Source of the DNA: CAYQQU01 sp964419545 | GTDB taxonomy: Bacteria > Bacteroidota > Bacteroidia > Chitinophagales > Saprospiraceae | Reading direction: 5' to 3' | Length of the DNA: 64,000 nt | NCBI GenBank assembly: GCA_964419545.1 | Contig: CAYQQU010000019.1 | Location: forward strand, 1-64,000 | Shown: positions 34,101 through 42,900 of the stretch, piece after piece | Position numbering within the stretch: position 1 is the stretch's first letter | Layout: each line of letters opens with the position of its first letter | Translations under genes and position numbers: made by a program | Notes under the pieces: generated by a model | Told to the model about the DNA's origin: nothing | The model's database searches: none | The model's input: the letters and a program-made list of their open reading frames with translations, nothing else

Positions 34101-34588
34101 TTTCCGAACCGGCCGACTCACCGGGCGAGGCCCTGCTCTACGTAAAAGACCTGTACCAGCAGCAACTACCCGCCGAGCTGGTGGTGCTCAGCGCCTGCGA
34201 GACGGGCGTCGGCTCGTACCTGCCGGGCGAAGGCTTCATCAGCCTGGGCCGCGGCTTCGCCTACGCCGGAGCCCGCAGCCTGCTCACCACGCTCTGGAGC
34301 GTGAACGACGCCCGGACGGCAACGCTGATGGCCTCGTTCTTTGAACAACTGAAAAAGAAGCAGACCAAAGACGACGCCCTGCACCACGCCAAACGCGCCG
34401 CTGTGCAAGGCGCCGCCCACGCAACGGCGCACCCGTTTTACTGGGCGGGCTTCGTAGTGATCGGCGATACGGCGGCGGTGCGGATGGGGAACCGGTTTCC
34501 TTGGTGGGTAGTTGGATTGGGGGTTATGGTTTTCTGCTTCTATCCGTTGACCCGGGCGGTGACAAATCTCTTCAACCCTCTTCGTTGA
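31139..34588 (+). CDS. TPR-CHAT protease
   Basis: About 1149 residues from the ATG at 31139 (an in-frame ATG at 31196 is an alternative and sits closer to a signal-like segment, RALILILLSRSFLLGAQP). About eleven kinesin-light-chain-like TPR repeats, spaced near 42 residues, span about 75-560. A helical middle follows, then a CHAT (caspase-like) domain with catalytic His973 (LHLATHGKAG) and Cys1020 (VVLSACETGVGSYLPGEGF). One C-terminal membrane helix (WWVVGLGVMVFCFYPL) ends the protein. Both catalytic residues are intact. It is divergent from a sigma/anti-sigma-like pair. TPR sensing and proteolysis are inferred. Confidence 0.9.
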   Translation: MPAGSFFLTDGKNTTTFRRMTGPAERKRLFLLKIANPLRRALILILLSRSFLLGAQPAEGPAQLLAQARNALDSGYFQRAACLAEDVLALEPGAAARAEIYYLQGSIALENGALRSAAAAFQRTHELAESLSPANEAARPLRALALSGMGRYYFALHDIDKALALHQAALDLRRAHYGPRRPEVADSYNNLANCYQLAGYYPKALTLYHQVLSIRQEFFPDDHPKIAAAFNNLGALYLVRGQAREALQHFERTLSIRRAAFGENHLLTARIRQNIGNAYAALHLPDSAIRHFHRALAVYQENLPPDHPRLADINENLGNAYTARRAFGKSLAHHRAALATRQRQLPTQPAALARSYENLGDLFLEQGDYAAAETHLRRALALNEQAYGERHETVAIVADKLGLTLRYLGRYDEAVSRHRRALGIREAQFGSRHPFVAGICNNIGNCYRRLGDYSAAIDYYERSLEILRTAGPDHHLERTRVLTNIGNCYLETGKTEKAIACFRQAEGILPEKQAVARAELYQNLGEALSRQNEFASAENYFTQALQLLDYHPERSPFDQTAPLQIIGLLGGAGGNALRQYEATHQAPFLDEAFERFRAAMTGMDSLQRTFLSPQSRQKLKEAYFPVVEGALETTYLRGLLYQEPSLLEAAFYLSEQNKSTLLLESVRTQQAAALAAIPERQQRRYRSLAKAINQAEKLLDAPGPKTGEEFRDLEKQLFTWRQEREKLEKTIEREYPDFRRLRFDQSPATITAIRNQVLEADQTLLSFFTGSRAIYAFLISRDTFRAHRLDRRFPLERWVAELGRSIVAFPKAGLARQAALDSAYRKGAHQLYRQLLTPLFAGDHLPKRLIIVPDGALGALPFDALLTEPPAKPLRYRSYPFLLKKTIISYAYSATLLHERRFRIHPNTLRSCLAVAPAFASNAMGLEPLQFNAEEAQTVAELTRGDLLAGPAATRDRFLEAAPAYRILHLATHGKAGSRNGDYSFLAFSEPADSPGEALLYVKDLYQQQLPAELVVLSACETGVGSYLPGEGFISLGRGFAYAGARSLLTTLWSVNDARTATLMASFFEQLKKKQTKDDALHHAKRAAVQGAAHATAHPFYWAGFVVIGDTAAVRMGNRFPWWVVGLGVMVFCFYPLTRAVTNLFNPLR

Positions 34589-34697
34589 GGTTAGTTTTTA
34601 AAAAAATTTAAAATTCCGTGGGGTCGTTTCAGGGGCGATCTACACTCTGTAGTGATTTTACGGTACAGCTCATTTTTTAATCTAAATTCCATATCAA

Positions 34698-35192
34698 ATG
34701 AAAAAAGTACTATTCGGCGCCCTGCTGGTCGCCATCACCGCCTTTGGCGCGCAATCCTTGCAGGGGCAGACGTGCAACAAGTTTTCGAAAATCACCAAAG
34801 ACATTCTCGGCACGGGCAAGCCGGGCGAGGATTGGACCAGCATCGGCCCCCGTCGCTGGGTGGCCAACACCAACCACACCGGAAGAATTGTCGGCCCCGG
34901 CGACCGGACCTTCATCAGTGAAGAACCGCTTGAGAAGGACAATGTAACGGTAAAGATCACCGAAACCGATGGCAAAGGCGAAGTAAAGGTCCGCATTTGC
35001 CGGGTGGACGCCCTCAACCGCTACTATTTCCTTAAGGAGCGTATCTTTAACGACAACTCCTCGCGAAAAGACAACAAGAGCGAGCAACGCGAAATTAAAT
35101 TGTCCAACGTGAAGGGGAATCTGCTGGTTTTGACCTTTGACGGCCAAAGTGCGACCAATACCTTCTCCTACAGGCTGCGCCTCATTCAATAA
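34698..35192 (+). CDS. secreted protein of unknown function
   Basis: A 164-residue protein with a signal peptide (MKKVLFGALLVAITAFGAQSLQG) and a mostly beta-strand body (GRIVGPGDRTFI; KVRICRVDALNRYYFLKERIFND). No family is recognised. It follows the TPR-CHAT gene on the same strand after 110 bases and could belong to the same response, but no promoter was found to prove it. Confidence 0.65.
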   Translation: MKKVLFGALLVAITAFGAQSLQGQTCNKFSKITKDILGTGKPGEDWTSIGPRRWVANTNHTGRIVGPGDRTFISEEPLEKDNVTVKITETDGKGEVKVRICRVDALNRYYFLKERIFNDNSSRKDNKSEQREIKLSNVKGNLLVLTFDGQSATNTFSYRLRLIQ

Positions 35193-35563
35193 GAAAAGCC
35201 GAACATTGGAAGAGAATAGATTCCGGATTTGCAAAAAAGTATTATATTTGCACCATCACCACCAATAAGAACTCGCGTCTTTTTTTCCGGAATTTCTCAC
35301 CAATAAAGATCGATCAACGCATCCGAACGGCAGTTGCATCAGCTGCTCCTGCCCTATGGTTTTTGGTTCGCCTCAATAGCGGATCGAACGCCTGTAGAAT
35401 TATTGTTATCCACTCTTTTAAATGGGTAAGCCTGGGCTTCGTATGCGTTTATCCAACTATCGATTTCCAAAGAAAAGGGAGCTTTTCCTCCGAAAATCCC
35501 CAACAGAGTAGGAGGCGCAATCCCGAAATGCGATAATGTAGGGTCTATCAATTTTTATTTGTT
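35193..35563. other. intergenic space / long leader
   Basis: These 371 bases hold a -7 box (35243-35250) and then about 300 bases before the next ATG. A 65-codon minus-strand frame (35354-35551) has no family signal and no initiation context. A long 5' leader or small RNA is possible but not shown; no riboswitch class was recognised. Confidence 0.35.
35243..35250 (+). promoter_or_regulatory. candidate -7 box with long leader
   Basis: TATATTTG matches TAnnTTTG in an AT-rich stretch. If used, it leaves a leader of about 300 bases before the ATG at 35564. Confidence 0.45.
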
Positions 35564-35839
35564 ATGAAGCGTTCACTAAAGCCTTTGATCGCCCTGGCGC
35601 TTGTCGGGGTAACCTACACCACCACTGTAGCCTTTTCACCGGTTGCAGAAGACAATGCCGGCGATACCCGGATCATGTTCGAGACCAATTCCCAGCAGGA
35701 AGTAGACCGGGTAAAGGATCTGCTTTCCAGCCAGGACGTGGCCAAGCTGAAGGAAATCGTCATCGAAGAGATCCGCATCCGCATCCGGATCAAGAAGAAA
35801 GGCGTGATGGACACGCGCGTCGTCGGTCCGAGAGACTAA
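35564..35839 (+). CDS. small secreted protein
   Basis: A 91-residue protein with a signal-like hydrophobic N-terminus (LKPLIALALVGVTYTTTVAF) and a C-terminal alternating run EEIRIRIRIKKKG that would form a charged amphipathic strand. No family is recognised. It stands alone before the DUF5819-like gene, 98 bases away. Confidence 0.55.
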   Translation: MKRSLKPLIALALVGVTYTTTVAFSPVAEDNAGDTRIMFETNSQQEVDRVKDLLSSQDVAKLKEIVIEEIRIRIRIKKKGVMDTRVVGPRD

Positions 35840-35937
35840 AATTACCCAATTGACCTGGTTGCTGATCGGCTACCCCCGGCATCGCACAAGCAAGCTGGAA
35901 AGCCGCTGATCAGCGACCGGGCTTAACGTCTGGTGCT

Positions 35938-36570
35938 ATGATCAAAAAAACGGCTACCCTAATTTTCGTACTTCATTTCGTGCTGCTGAGCGGATACATC
36001 CTTTCCAAACACAGCCCTCTGCCGTTGCCCGAACCGGCAGCCGCATACGTCAGCCTGCTTTTCCCGCAAGAGTGGGAGATGTTCGCCCCGCCGCCGCAGT
36101 CCAATACCCTGTTGTTTTATCGCTTCGCCATCTGTTCGGGCGACCGGCGGGACACCACCGGCTTCCACGAAGTGCTGCGGCCGTTGTATCGCCATCAGAC
36201 GACGGGCGTAACTTCACTGGGGCGGCTGAGCTACTTCCTGTTCAATACCACCCAAAACGTACACGAAAATCAGGCTTATTACCTCAAAAACTTACCGGAT
36301 TCGATCCCGGAATGCGACGAAAAGAGAGTAGGCCGCTACCTGCAGCAGGCCATGGCCCGCAGCTATACCCACCAGGCCTTGGTTCGCCACGGCCGCCTGG
36401 TCTACGCCGCCAATTTCCCCGGGCAACCGGCGGATTCCGTCCTCTTTTCCTATCACATCATTCACGAAAAGATCCCGGCCTTCGAGCAGCGATTCGCCGC
36501 AAGCGACAGCCTGCTCTTCGAAGACGCTTACTGGAACAGCCCTTTTTATAAAATTATCGACCGACCATGA
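35938..36570 (+). CDS. DUF5819-like membrane-anchored protein
   Basis: A 210-residue protein with an N-terminal membrane segment (about 6-24) and the motif LLFPQEWEMFAPPPQ (about 40-54). The W.MFAP.P pattern is typical of DUF5819-type partners of HTTM proteins. The rest looks soluble and extracytoplasmic (GRYLQQAMARSYTHQALVRHGR). Its stop overlaps the ATG of the HTTM gene by four bases (ATGA), so the two are translationally coupled. Function is unknown; an accessory role to the HTTM protein is inferred from coupling. Confidence 0.72.
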   Translation: MIKKTATLIFVLHFVLLSGYILSKHSPLPLPEPAAAYVSLLFPQEWEMFAPPPQSNTLLFYRFAICSGDRRDTTGFHEVLRPLYRHQTTGVTSLGRLSYFLFNTTQNVHENQAYYLKNLPDSIPECDEKRVGRYLQQAMARSYTHQALVRHGRLVYAANFPGQPADSVLFSYHIIHEKIPAFEQRFAASDSLLFEDAYWNSPFYKIIDRP

Positions 36571-37511
36571 AAAATTTACCCACCCGCGACATCGGCCTGA
36601 CCATCTTCCGGCTGCTGCTCAGCTTCCTGGTGATCCGGGGCATGTTTTTGTATTTCAATTACAGCGACCTGCTCTTCGGCAAAGACGGCATCGCCCCTTA
36701 CCAACAGTACGAGCAGCAACTGGAATCACTCGGCCTTTCGTTTATGAAAATACCTTTTGAGCTTTTTCCGCCCCACTACTACCTGTGGTGCGTTGTGGCC
36801 TTGACCTTTTTGTTCGCCCTGGGTATCGGCAAGTGGTTCACCGGCGCGCTCCTCTACGTCGCCATTCTGAACCTGCACCTGCGCAACCCGCTGATCCTCG
36901 ACGGCAGCGACAACATCATCCTGGTGACCCTGCCTTTCGTGATCATCGCCGACGCCCACCGGCATTATTCCTACAACTGGCCGCGCTTCTCCTGCGAGCA
37001 AACCGGCGCGTTCCACTATATCCGGCAACTGGCCGCCTGGGGCTTTATGCTCCAGATCTGCATCGTCTATTTCGTTACCGGCATCGTCAAGCTGAATACC
37101 GACGTCTGGTTCAACGGGACGGCCAACTATTACATCCTCCAGCTGCACGAGTTCGAAGCCACCAAATGGAATATCGTCCTGGCGCGCAACGCCCTGTTCG
37201 CCAAGGCGACTACCTGGGCGACGCTCGTCTTTGAGATCCTCTTCCCCTTCGCCGTGCTCTACCGGCCCGCGAAGTACGCCTGGCTGCTTTTCGGCCTCCT
37301 CTTCCATCTCGGCATTTGGTTTTTCATGCGCATCGACGTGTTCCCCTGGATCATGATCGCCACCTATTTCGTGTTTATTACCGATGCCGAATACCACGCC
37401 TTCTGGAAATGGGGTAAAAAAATTGTTATGGCCGAGCCTTCCGAAAAGGGTACCGCCCCGGAGACGCAACCACTAAGCATAGAGACCAACGCCCCTGATA
37501 ACGCCCGATGA
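36567..37511 (+). CDS. HTTM domain membrane protein
   Basis: A 314-residue membrane protein with about eight helices and the HTTM (vitamin K-dependent gamma-carboxylase-related) layout: IFRLLLSFLVIRGMFLYFNYSDLLFGKDGI at the start, LNLHLRNPLILDGSDNIILV near 110-129, FVTGIVKLNTDVWFNGTANYY near 170-190, and LLFGLLFHLGIWFFMRIDVFPW near 242-263. The C-terminal tail is hydrophilic. No carboxylase activity is implied for the bacterial family. It is coupled to the DUF5819-like gene; an undefined membrane modification or transport role is possible. Confidence 0.8.
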   Translation: MKNLPTRDIGLTIFRLLLSFLVIRGMFLYFNYSDLLFGKDGIAPYQQYEQQLESLGLSFMKIPFELFPPHYYLWCVVALTFLFALGIGKWFTGALLYVAILNLHLRNPLILDGSDNIILVTLPFVIIADAHRHYSYNWPRFSCEQTGAFHYIRQLAAWGFMLQICIVYFVTGIVKLNTDVWFNGTANYYILQLHEFEATKWNIVLARNALFAKATTWATLVFEILFPFAVLYRPAKYAWLLFGLLFHLGIWFFMRIDVFPWIMIATYFVFITDAEYHAFWKWGKKIVMAEPSEKGTAPETQPLSIETNAPDNAR

Positions 37512-37544
37512 AGGCCAACGCCAAACTAAAAATGCTACTTGACC

Positions 37545-38438
37545 ATGAGACCCTTAATGTTACTACTCGCACTATTCTGCAGCCTGGCCGCCGCCGCCCA
37601 GCCCGGCAAGGTGGAAGGGCCGCTCAATGAATTTGTCAATACCGACTTCATGCGTAAGTTCCTCGATATGCGCATCGAGGCGGAAAATACCGTACGCCGT
37701 TTCAAGAAACAGGCGCCTGACCTCGACCCGGAACCCGTGCGCAAAGTACAAACCGGCTACGAGCAGACGGCCGTCCGCTTCAACAGCCTGCTCGAAAACA
37801 TCAAGAACGATTTCCTCGACAAGAAGAAACTGAAGTTCATCAGCCAGTATCCCGAAGACTACATCAAGGGCCTGGAGCACGACCTCGACGAACTATCGGA
37901 ATTCTACGCCGTCCAGTTTCAGCAACCGCTGGCCGACGCTACCGCCCACCAGATCGACGGCAGCCCGGCCCTGCTGCTCATCGTCGAACTGGTAGGGCTC
38001 ACCAAAGGCCTGATCGACTATTTCGGAAAATTGCGCAAAGCGTCGCGCCGCTACAACGAGGCCTACCTGCAGGAACACCTCATCCTGCCATATCGCTTCC
38101 CGGCCTGGCGCGAGATCACTGCGGAAGGCGTGGAATATCAGAAAAGAGAAAAACGCCTGTACGAAGAAGTAGAAATGCCTACCATGGACCCGCTGCTGGA
38201 AGACCTTTCCAAAACCGTCGAAAAAACCGGCAACGACAATCCCTACGACGAGGCCGAAACCTATGACGACTGGATGGAGATGGACGAAGCGACGGAAAGC
38301 GACGACGACTGGTTCGACTCGGATGAAGACGGACAAGGATCACCGAATATCGATACTTCCGGCGTCCAACCCTTACGCAGCCCCGTCATGGAAACGCCAA
38401 AGAAGAAAAAGCAAAAAAAGGGAAAGGACGAACAATAA
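37545..38438 (+). CDS. secreted protein with acidic and Lys-rich tail
   Basis: A 297-residue protein from the ATG at 37545 (a TTG two codons earlier also lies in frame). A signal peptide (RPLMLLLALFCSLAAAAQ) precedes a helical body with heptad-like patterning (about 25-205). The C-terminus is very acidic (DEAETYDDWMEMDEATESDD) and then ends in Lys-rich KKKKQKKGKDEQ. No family is recognised. It lies 33 bases after the HTTM gene and 34 bases before the papain-like protease, so probably in one operon with them. Confidence 0.65.
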   Translation: MRPLMLLLALFCSLAAAAQPGKVEGPLNEFVNTDFMRKFLDMRIEAENTVRRFKKQAPDLDPEPVRKVQTGYEQTAVRFNSLLENIKNDFLDKKKLKFISQYPEDYIKGLEHDLDELSEFYAVQFQQPLADATAHQIDGSPALLLIVELVGLTKGLIDYFGKLRKASRRYNEAYLQEHLILPYRFPAWREITAEGVEYQKREKRLYEEVEMPTMDPLLEDLSKTVEKTGNDNPYDEAETYDDWMEMDEATESDDDWFDSDEDGQGSPNIDTSGVQPLRSPVMETPKKKKQKKGKDEQ

Positions 38439-38472
38439 GCCTCGAAGGCCTAAATCAGAAATAAAACTCGCT

Positions 38473-39924
38473 ATGAAACGGTTTTCCGTCCTCCTCCTAT
38501 TGCTCCTGACCGTTGCCACGCTGAACGCTCAGGGGCTCGAATTTGAAGACGAACGTTACGAACAACTGCCGCAATTGCCGCAGATCGAAGGCGCGAAAGA
38601 CATCGCCCTTCCCCAGGCCGTCGACCTTTCGCCCTATTGCCCGCAGGTGCGCAATCAGGGCGACGCCTTCTCCTGCGTCGGCTGGGCCGTCGGCTACGGG
38701 GCGCTCACCATCCAGCGAGCAATCGATCATCAATGGGCCGAGCCGCAGCAGATCACGGAAAACGCCTACTCCGCCCTTTACATCTACAACCAGATCGGCT
38801 CGGGTGACTGCCGGCAGGGCGCCCGCATCTCAGACGCCCTGGAATTGCTGAGCACCAGAGGCGACTGCCCCGCCCGCGAGTTCGACTTCGAATTGGACAA
38901 CTGCCAAAAGCGGCCTTCTCCGGAATTGATCCGGCGCGCCCGCCGGGACACCATCGCCGATTATATGACCTTGTTCGGGCTGGACGCGCCGCCGGACGAG
39001 AAGGCGCGGCAGGTCAGAATGGCCCTGGCGCAAAATTATCCGGTCATCGTCGGCATGGCCGTACTCCGCAATTTTTACCAGCTGCGCGACGCCCGCTACT
39101 GGTGGCCTGATATCGGCGACACCACGCCGGCCGGCGGCCACGCCCTGGTCGTGGTGGGCTATGACGACCCTTCCTCGTCCTTTCTGCTCTTCAACAGCTG
39201 GGGCGAAAGCTGGGGCGACCAGGGCTTTATCCGGATAAAATACGACGCCTTCAGCCAGTATTGCAAATACGCCTTTATCATGCAGACGACTGGCGCGGCG
39301 CTGCCCGACTTCGAAAACGCCCCCGCTATCGAAGCCCGGCCGCTCGCCACTTTCGGCGGAAAAGCCGCCTTCCGATACCTCGACAACACAAACGGCAACC
39401 CCTTCTTCCGCACCGCGCCGGTGAAAGGAGAAAAGGGGGAATATCAGACCTTCCGGGAAGACTGGCCCGTTGGGCAATACTTCCAGATCGAAGCATCGGT
39501 GGCCGAATCCGGGCTTTACTTCTACGCCTTTTCCGTCGACGCCCTCAATAACGTAAACATCCACTGGCCGCGCAGCGAATCCCTCAATGCCAGATTTACC
39601 GGCCTTTCCGAATCGGCTTTCGTCATCGACCCCGGCATCCGCATCGTGATTCCCGGCCCGAACAAAGCACTGACGCTGGCCCATCCCGGAAAAGACGTGG
39701 TCTACCTGCTGGCTTCTCGCCGGAAAATAGAAGGACTGCGATTCATCACCGAAAAAATGCGATACGTGCGCGGCAACTACCGCGAACGCCTGGAACAGAT
39801 CATGGGTTGGCGGCTGGCCCCGGCCGCCGACGTGGAATACGATCCTTACGCGCTGAACTTCCGGGTAACAACCCGCAGCAAAGGATATATCGTGCCGATG
39901 ATCCTCGAGGTACAGGCCAAGTAG
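38473..39924 (+). CDS. papain-like (C1) cysteine protease
   Basis: A 483-residue exported protease. The signal peptide is MKRFSVLLLLLLTVATLNAQ. The mature part opens with a C1 domain: Gln62 and Cys68 (VRNQGDAFSCVGWAVGYG), His223 (AGGHALVVVGYDD) and Asn241 (FNSWGESWGDQGF), so the catalytic set is complete. A second domain (about 275-480) resembles DUF4384-like beta domains (GLYFYAFSVDALNNVNIHWP). No T9SS sorting domain is evident. The ATG at 38473 starts the signal peptide; an upstream extension in the same frame overlaps the previous gene. It is followed directly by the caspase-like gene. Confidence 0.9.
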   Translation: MKRFSVLLLLLLTVATLNAQGLEFEDERYEQLPQLPQIEGAKDIALPQAVDLSPYCPQVRNQGDAFSCVGWAVGYGALTIQRAIDHQWAEPQQITENAYSALYIYNQIGSGDCRQGARISDALELLSTRGDCPAREFDFELDNCQKRPSPELIRRARRDTIADYMTLFGLDAPPDEKARQVRMALAQNYPVIVGMAVLRNFYQLRDARYWWPDIGDTTPAGGHALVVVGYDDPSSSFLLFNSWGESWGDQGFIRIKYDAFSQYCKYAFIMQTTGAALPDFENAPAIEARPLATFGGKAAFRYLDNTNGNPFFRTAPVKGEKGEYQTFREDWPVGQYFQIEASVAESGLYFYAFSVDALNNVNIHWPRSESLNARFTGLSESAFVIDPGIRIVIPGPNKALTLAHPGKDVVYLLASRRKIEGLRFITEKMRYVRGNYRERLEQIMGWRLAPAADVEYDPYALNFRVTTRSKGYIVPMILEVQAK

Positions 39925-39993
39925 TTGGTCTTTGTCTTTGACCGTTACGCCCCGAAACATTCAATCGATTTATCAAGCACAATCACCACAAAC

Positions 39994-42900
39994 ATGCGCT
40001 ATTTGTTCATAATATTTTTCTGCCTGTCGGTTACTTTCGGCCAGACCCAAACCGAGCGCCCCATCTGGGAAGAAACGTACGGCGGGAAATCCGACGAATT
40101 CATTCACCAGACGATAGAAGCCACCAACGGCTACCTGATCGCCGTTGGCGAAACCAGCTCCCAAACCGAAGGCGGAACGGACGGCCTGTTGATCATTACC
40201 GACTTCAGCACCGGCCAGGAAATCGCCTACCAGCAACTGGGCGGCCGCAAAGACGACGCCCTGCACGCCATCGTACAATTATTCGACGGCCACTTTCTGC
40301 TGGCGGGCGCTACGGAATCGAGCGGCGCCGGCAAATCGGACGGCTGGCTGATCAAAATAGATGAACGCGGCGAAGTCCTCTGGGAAAAGACCTTCGGCGG
40401 CGACGGCCCCGACGCCTTTCGGTACGCCCTCGCCACACCCGACGGCGGCGTCGTGCTGGCCGGTGAAAAAGACAAACAAAAAGACGGCGACATTTGGCTG
40501 TGTAAACTTCAGGAACAGTCGCTGGCGTGGGAGTCGCAGATCGGCCGCGGGCATTACGAAGCTGTCAAAGGCATGGCCCTCGCCCAGGATCAGGGAGTGG
40601 TGCTCACCGGCAATACCGCCAATTCGGATAAGCGGGACCGCGGCGATATCTTTTGGATCAAAACCGACGAGCGGGGGCAGCTGCAGGACGAGCGCTTCTT
40701 CGGAGAAAAAGACTGGGAAGAAGCCACCGGTATTGCGGCCGTTCCCGGCGGCGGCTTCGCCATTTGCGGACATACGCGCTCCAAGGGACAGGGCGAGTCC
40801 GACCTTTGGCTGCTGCGCCTCAACGAAGGCGGCTTCCAGATGTGGGAACAGACGTTTGGAGAGCGCGACGAAGACCTGGGCTATGCATTGGCCCACACCG
40901 CCGATGACGGCTTTATCGTCGTCGGCGCTACCAAATCGTACCGCTCGGGCGCCCGGTCCTTTCGGGCTTATCTGGTCAAAACCGACGGCGGCGGCGTGCG
41001 TCAGTGGGAACGCGATTACGGCGGAAAGAAAGGCGATGTCGCCTCCAGCGTTACGGTTCTCCACGACGGCACCATCGCGGCAGCCGGCCACACCGCTTCG
41101 CGCGGCAGCGGCGGGGAAGATATCTGGATCACCCGCTTCCCGCCCCTCGACCAGACCTTCGGCGCAGCTTATTCCGGCGCCAAGGAGACCAAGGTCGAAT
41201 TTTCGGAAGCCGCGCTCAGCACCCCCGACGGCCAGCTGACGCCCAACCGACGAGCTTACCTGGCTTTTACCCTCTTTAATACGAGCGGCGGCGCCGTCGA
41301 CGACCTGCAGGTCAAAGTAAAACAGCGCTCCGGCTCCCCCGGAATACAGATCTGGCAGGAAAACTATTTCGGGCCGTTGCGAGCGGAAAACAACCGGGAG
41401 ATCCGGATCCCGATTTCGACCTCCGACCAGATCCGCTCGGACGACAATCAACTCGAAGTGACCATCTTCTCGGGCGGCGCCGCATTGGGTAGCTTCGATT
41501 ACACGTTCAAAACCAAACAGCCCGTCGCCGCCGACGTCGTCTTCGATAATTTCAAATTCGGCGTAGCTCAGGATTCGGATCAGGAAAGCGTCCAGGTGGT
41601 CGTCCGCAACCCCGGCGACTTCCAGGCCACTAATGTGCAGGTCACTTTCCAGCCGCCTGCCGGCATTCAGGCGGTAAGCCCCGCCAGCCAGACCATCCGT
41701 GCAATCGCCCCGCTCGGTTCGCATACCGTCACCTTTTCGTTCCTGCGCAGCCGGAGTTTTCGGGAAGACCGCATCGCCATCCCCTGCACCATCGACTTCG
41801 GGGGCAGGCAAATCCGGAAAACACTGGAAAAAGGCGCGCTCTACGGCAATGAAGTCACCCTGATCGTCACCGAGCCCAGCGGGCGGGAAAGCATCCTGAC
41901 CGAAAAGAACTTCTACGATTTTACGGTAGGCATCAAGGCCGCTTCGCTGGTGCGGGAACAAGACATTAAAGTCGTGAGAAACAATACGATCCTGGACGGC
42001 TCCAAGATGGACGAAGTGGACCTGCGCAACCTGAACGGCGCCACCCGGACCGCCGCCCCCACAACCAACGGCTACGAATACGTCTACAAAAACCGGGTGC
42101 CGCTGATTCCCGGCGAAAACCGCATTGAAATCGAAGTACAGACGCCCAACGGCAACTTCCGTACCGATACCAAGATCATCACCTTCCAGCCCCGGCAGCC
42201 GAACCTGCACGTACTGACGATCGGGCCTACTCATCCCGATCTGAAGTACACCGCCAAGGACGCCGCCGATTTTGCCGCCGCTTTCAAAAACCAGGCCGGA
42301 CCGGGTAAGCTGTTCGGCAAAGTATTTTTACGTAGCCTGACCCTTCCCGAAGAAACAGAGGCCGGCAACATCAGGGTCGCCGTAGAAGAACTGGCGTACC
42401 AGTATGAAAACAAAGCCGCCGCACAGCGCATCCTCGACCAGGACCTGCTGCTCGTCTTCGTCAGCAGCCACGGCGAGAACGACCGGGGCTTCAAGCTGCT
42501 ACCCACCGATTACAAGCCGGGGTTCCAGTCTCTTACCATCGACTTTCAGGAAGACGTCGTCGACCAGCTCGAACGGATCAAATGCAAAAAAGTCGTGCTC
42601 ATCGACGCCTGCCATAGCGGCGCCGCCGACAGCAAAGCACTGAACGACGTTACCCGGGCCGACGCACTGACCCGGCTCGCGGCCCTGCATCCGGGCATGA
42701 ACACCCTCACCAGCTGCGGCTCCAATGAAATGTCGTACGAAGACGACCAATGGGAAAACGGCGCTTTCACCGAAGCTATCCTGGAGGCATTCGACAATGC
42801 AGAAGCCGTAGACCAAAACGGGCCCTTCCGCGCCGACGTCAATAGCGACAACCTGTTGTCGATGAGCGAACTGTACACCTATCTGCGCCGCCGGGTGCCG

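Noticed and set aside
31139..34588. TPR-CHAT as a CRISPR-associated Craspase component
   Set aside because: No CRISPR array, gRAMP or Cas gene is in the window; the neighbours are a sigma factor and a membrane regulator.
35354..35551. 65-codon minus-strand frame in intergenic space
   Set aside because: No family signal, no ribosome site or promoter, and it lies between two plus-strand genes.
40279..42234. 651-codon minus-strand frame
   Set aside because: Antisense to the caspase-like gene, which has a signal peptide and catalytic residues; the antisense product has no recognisable domain.
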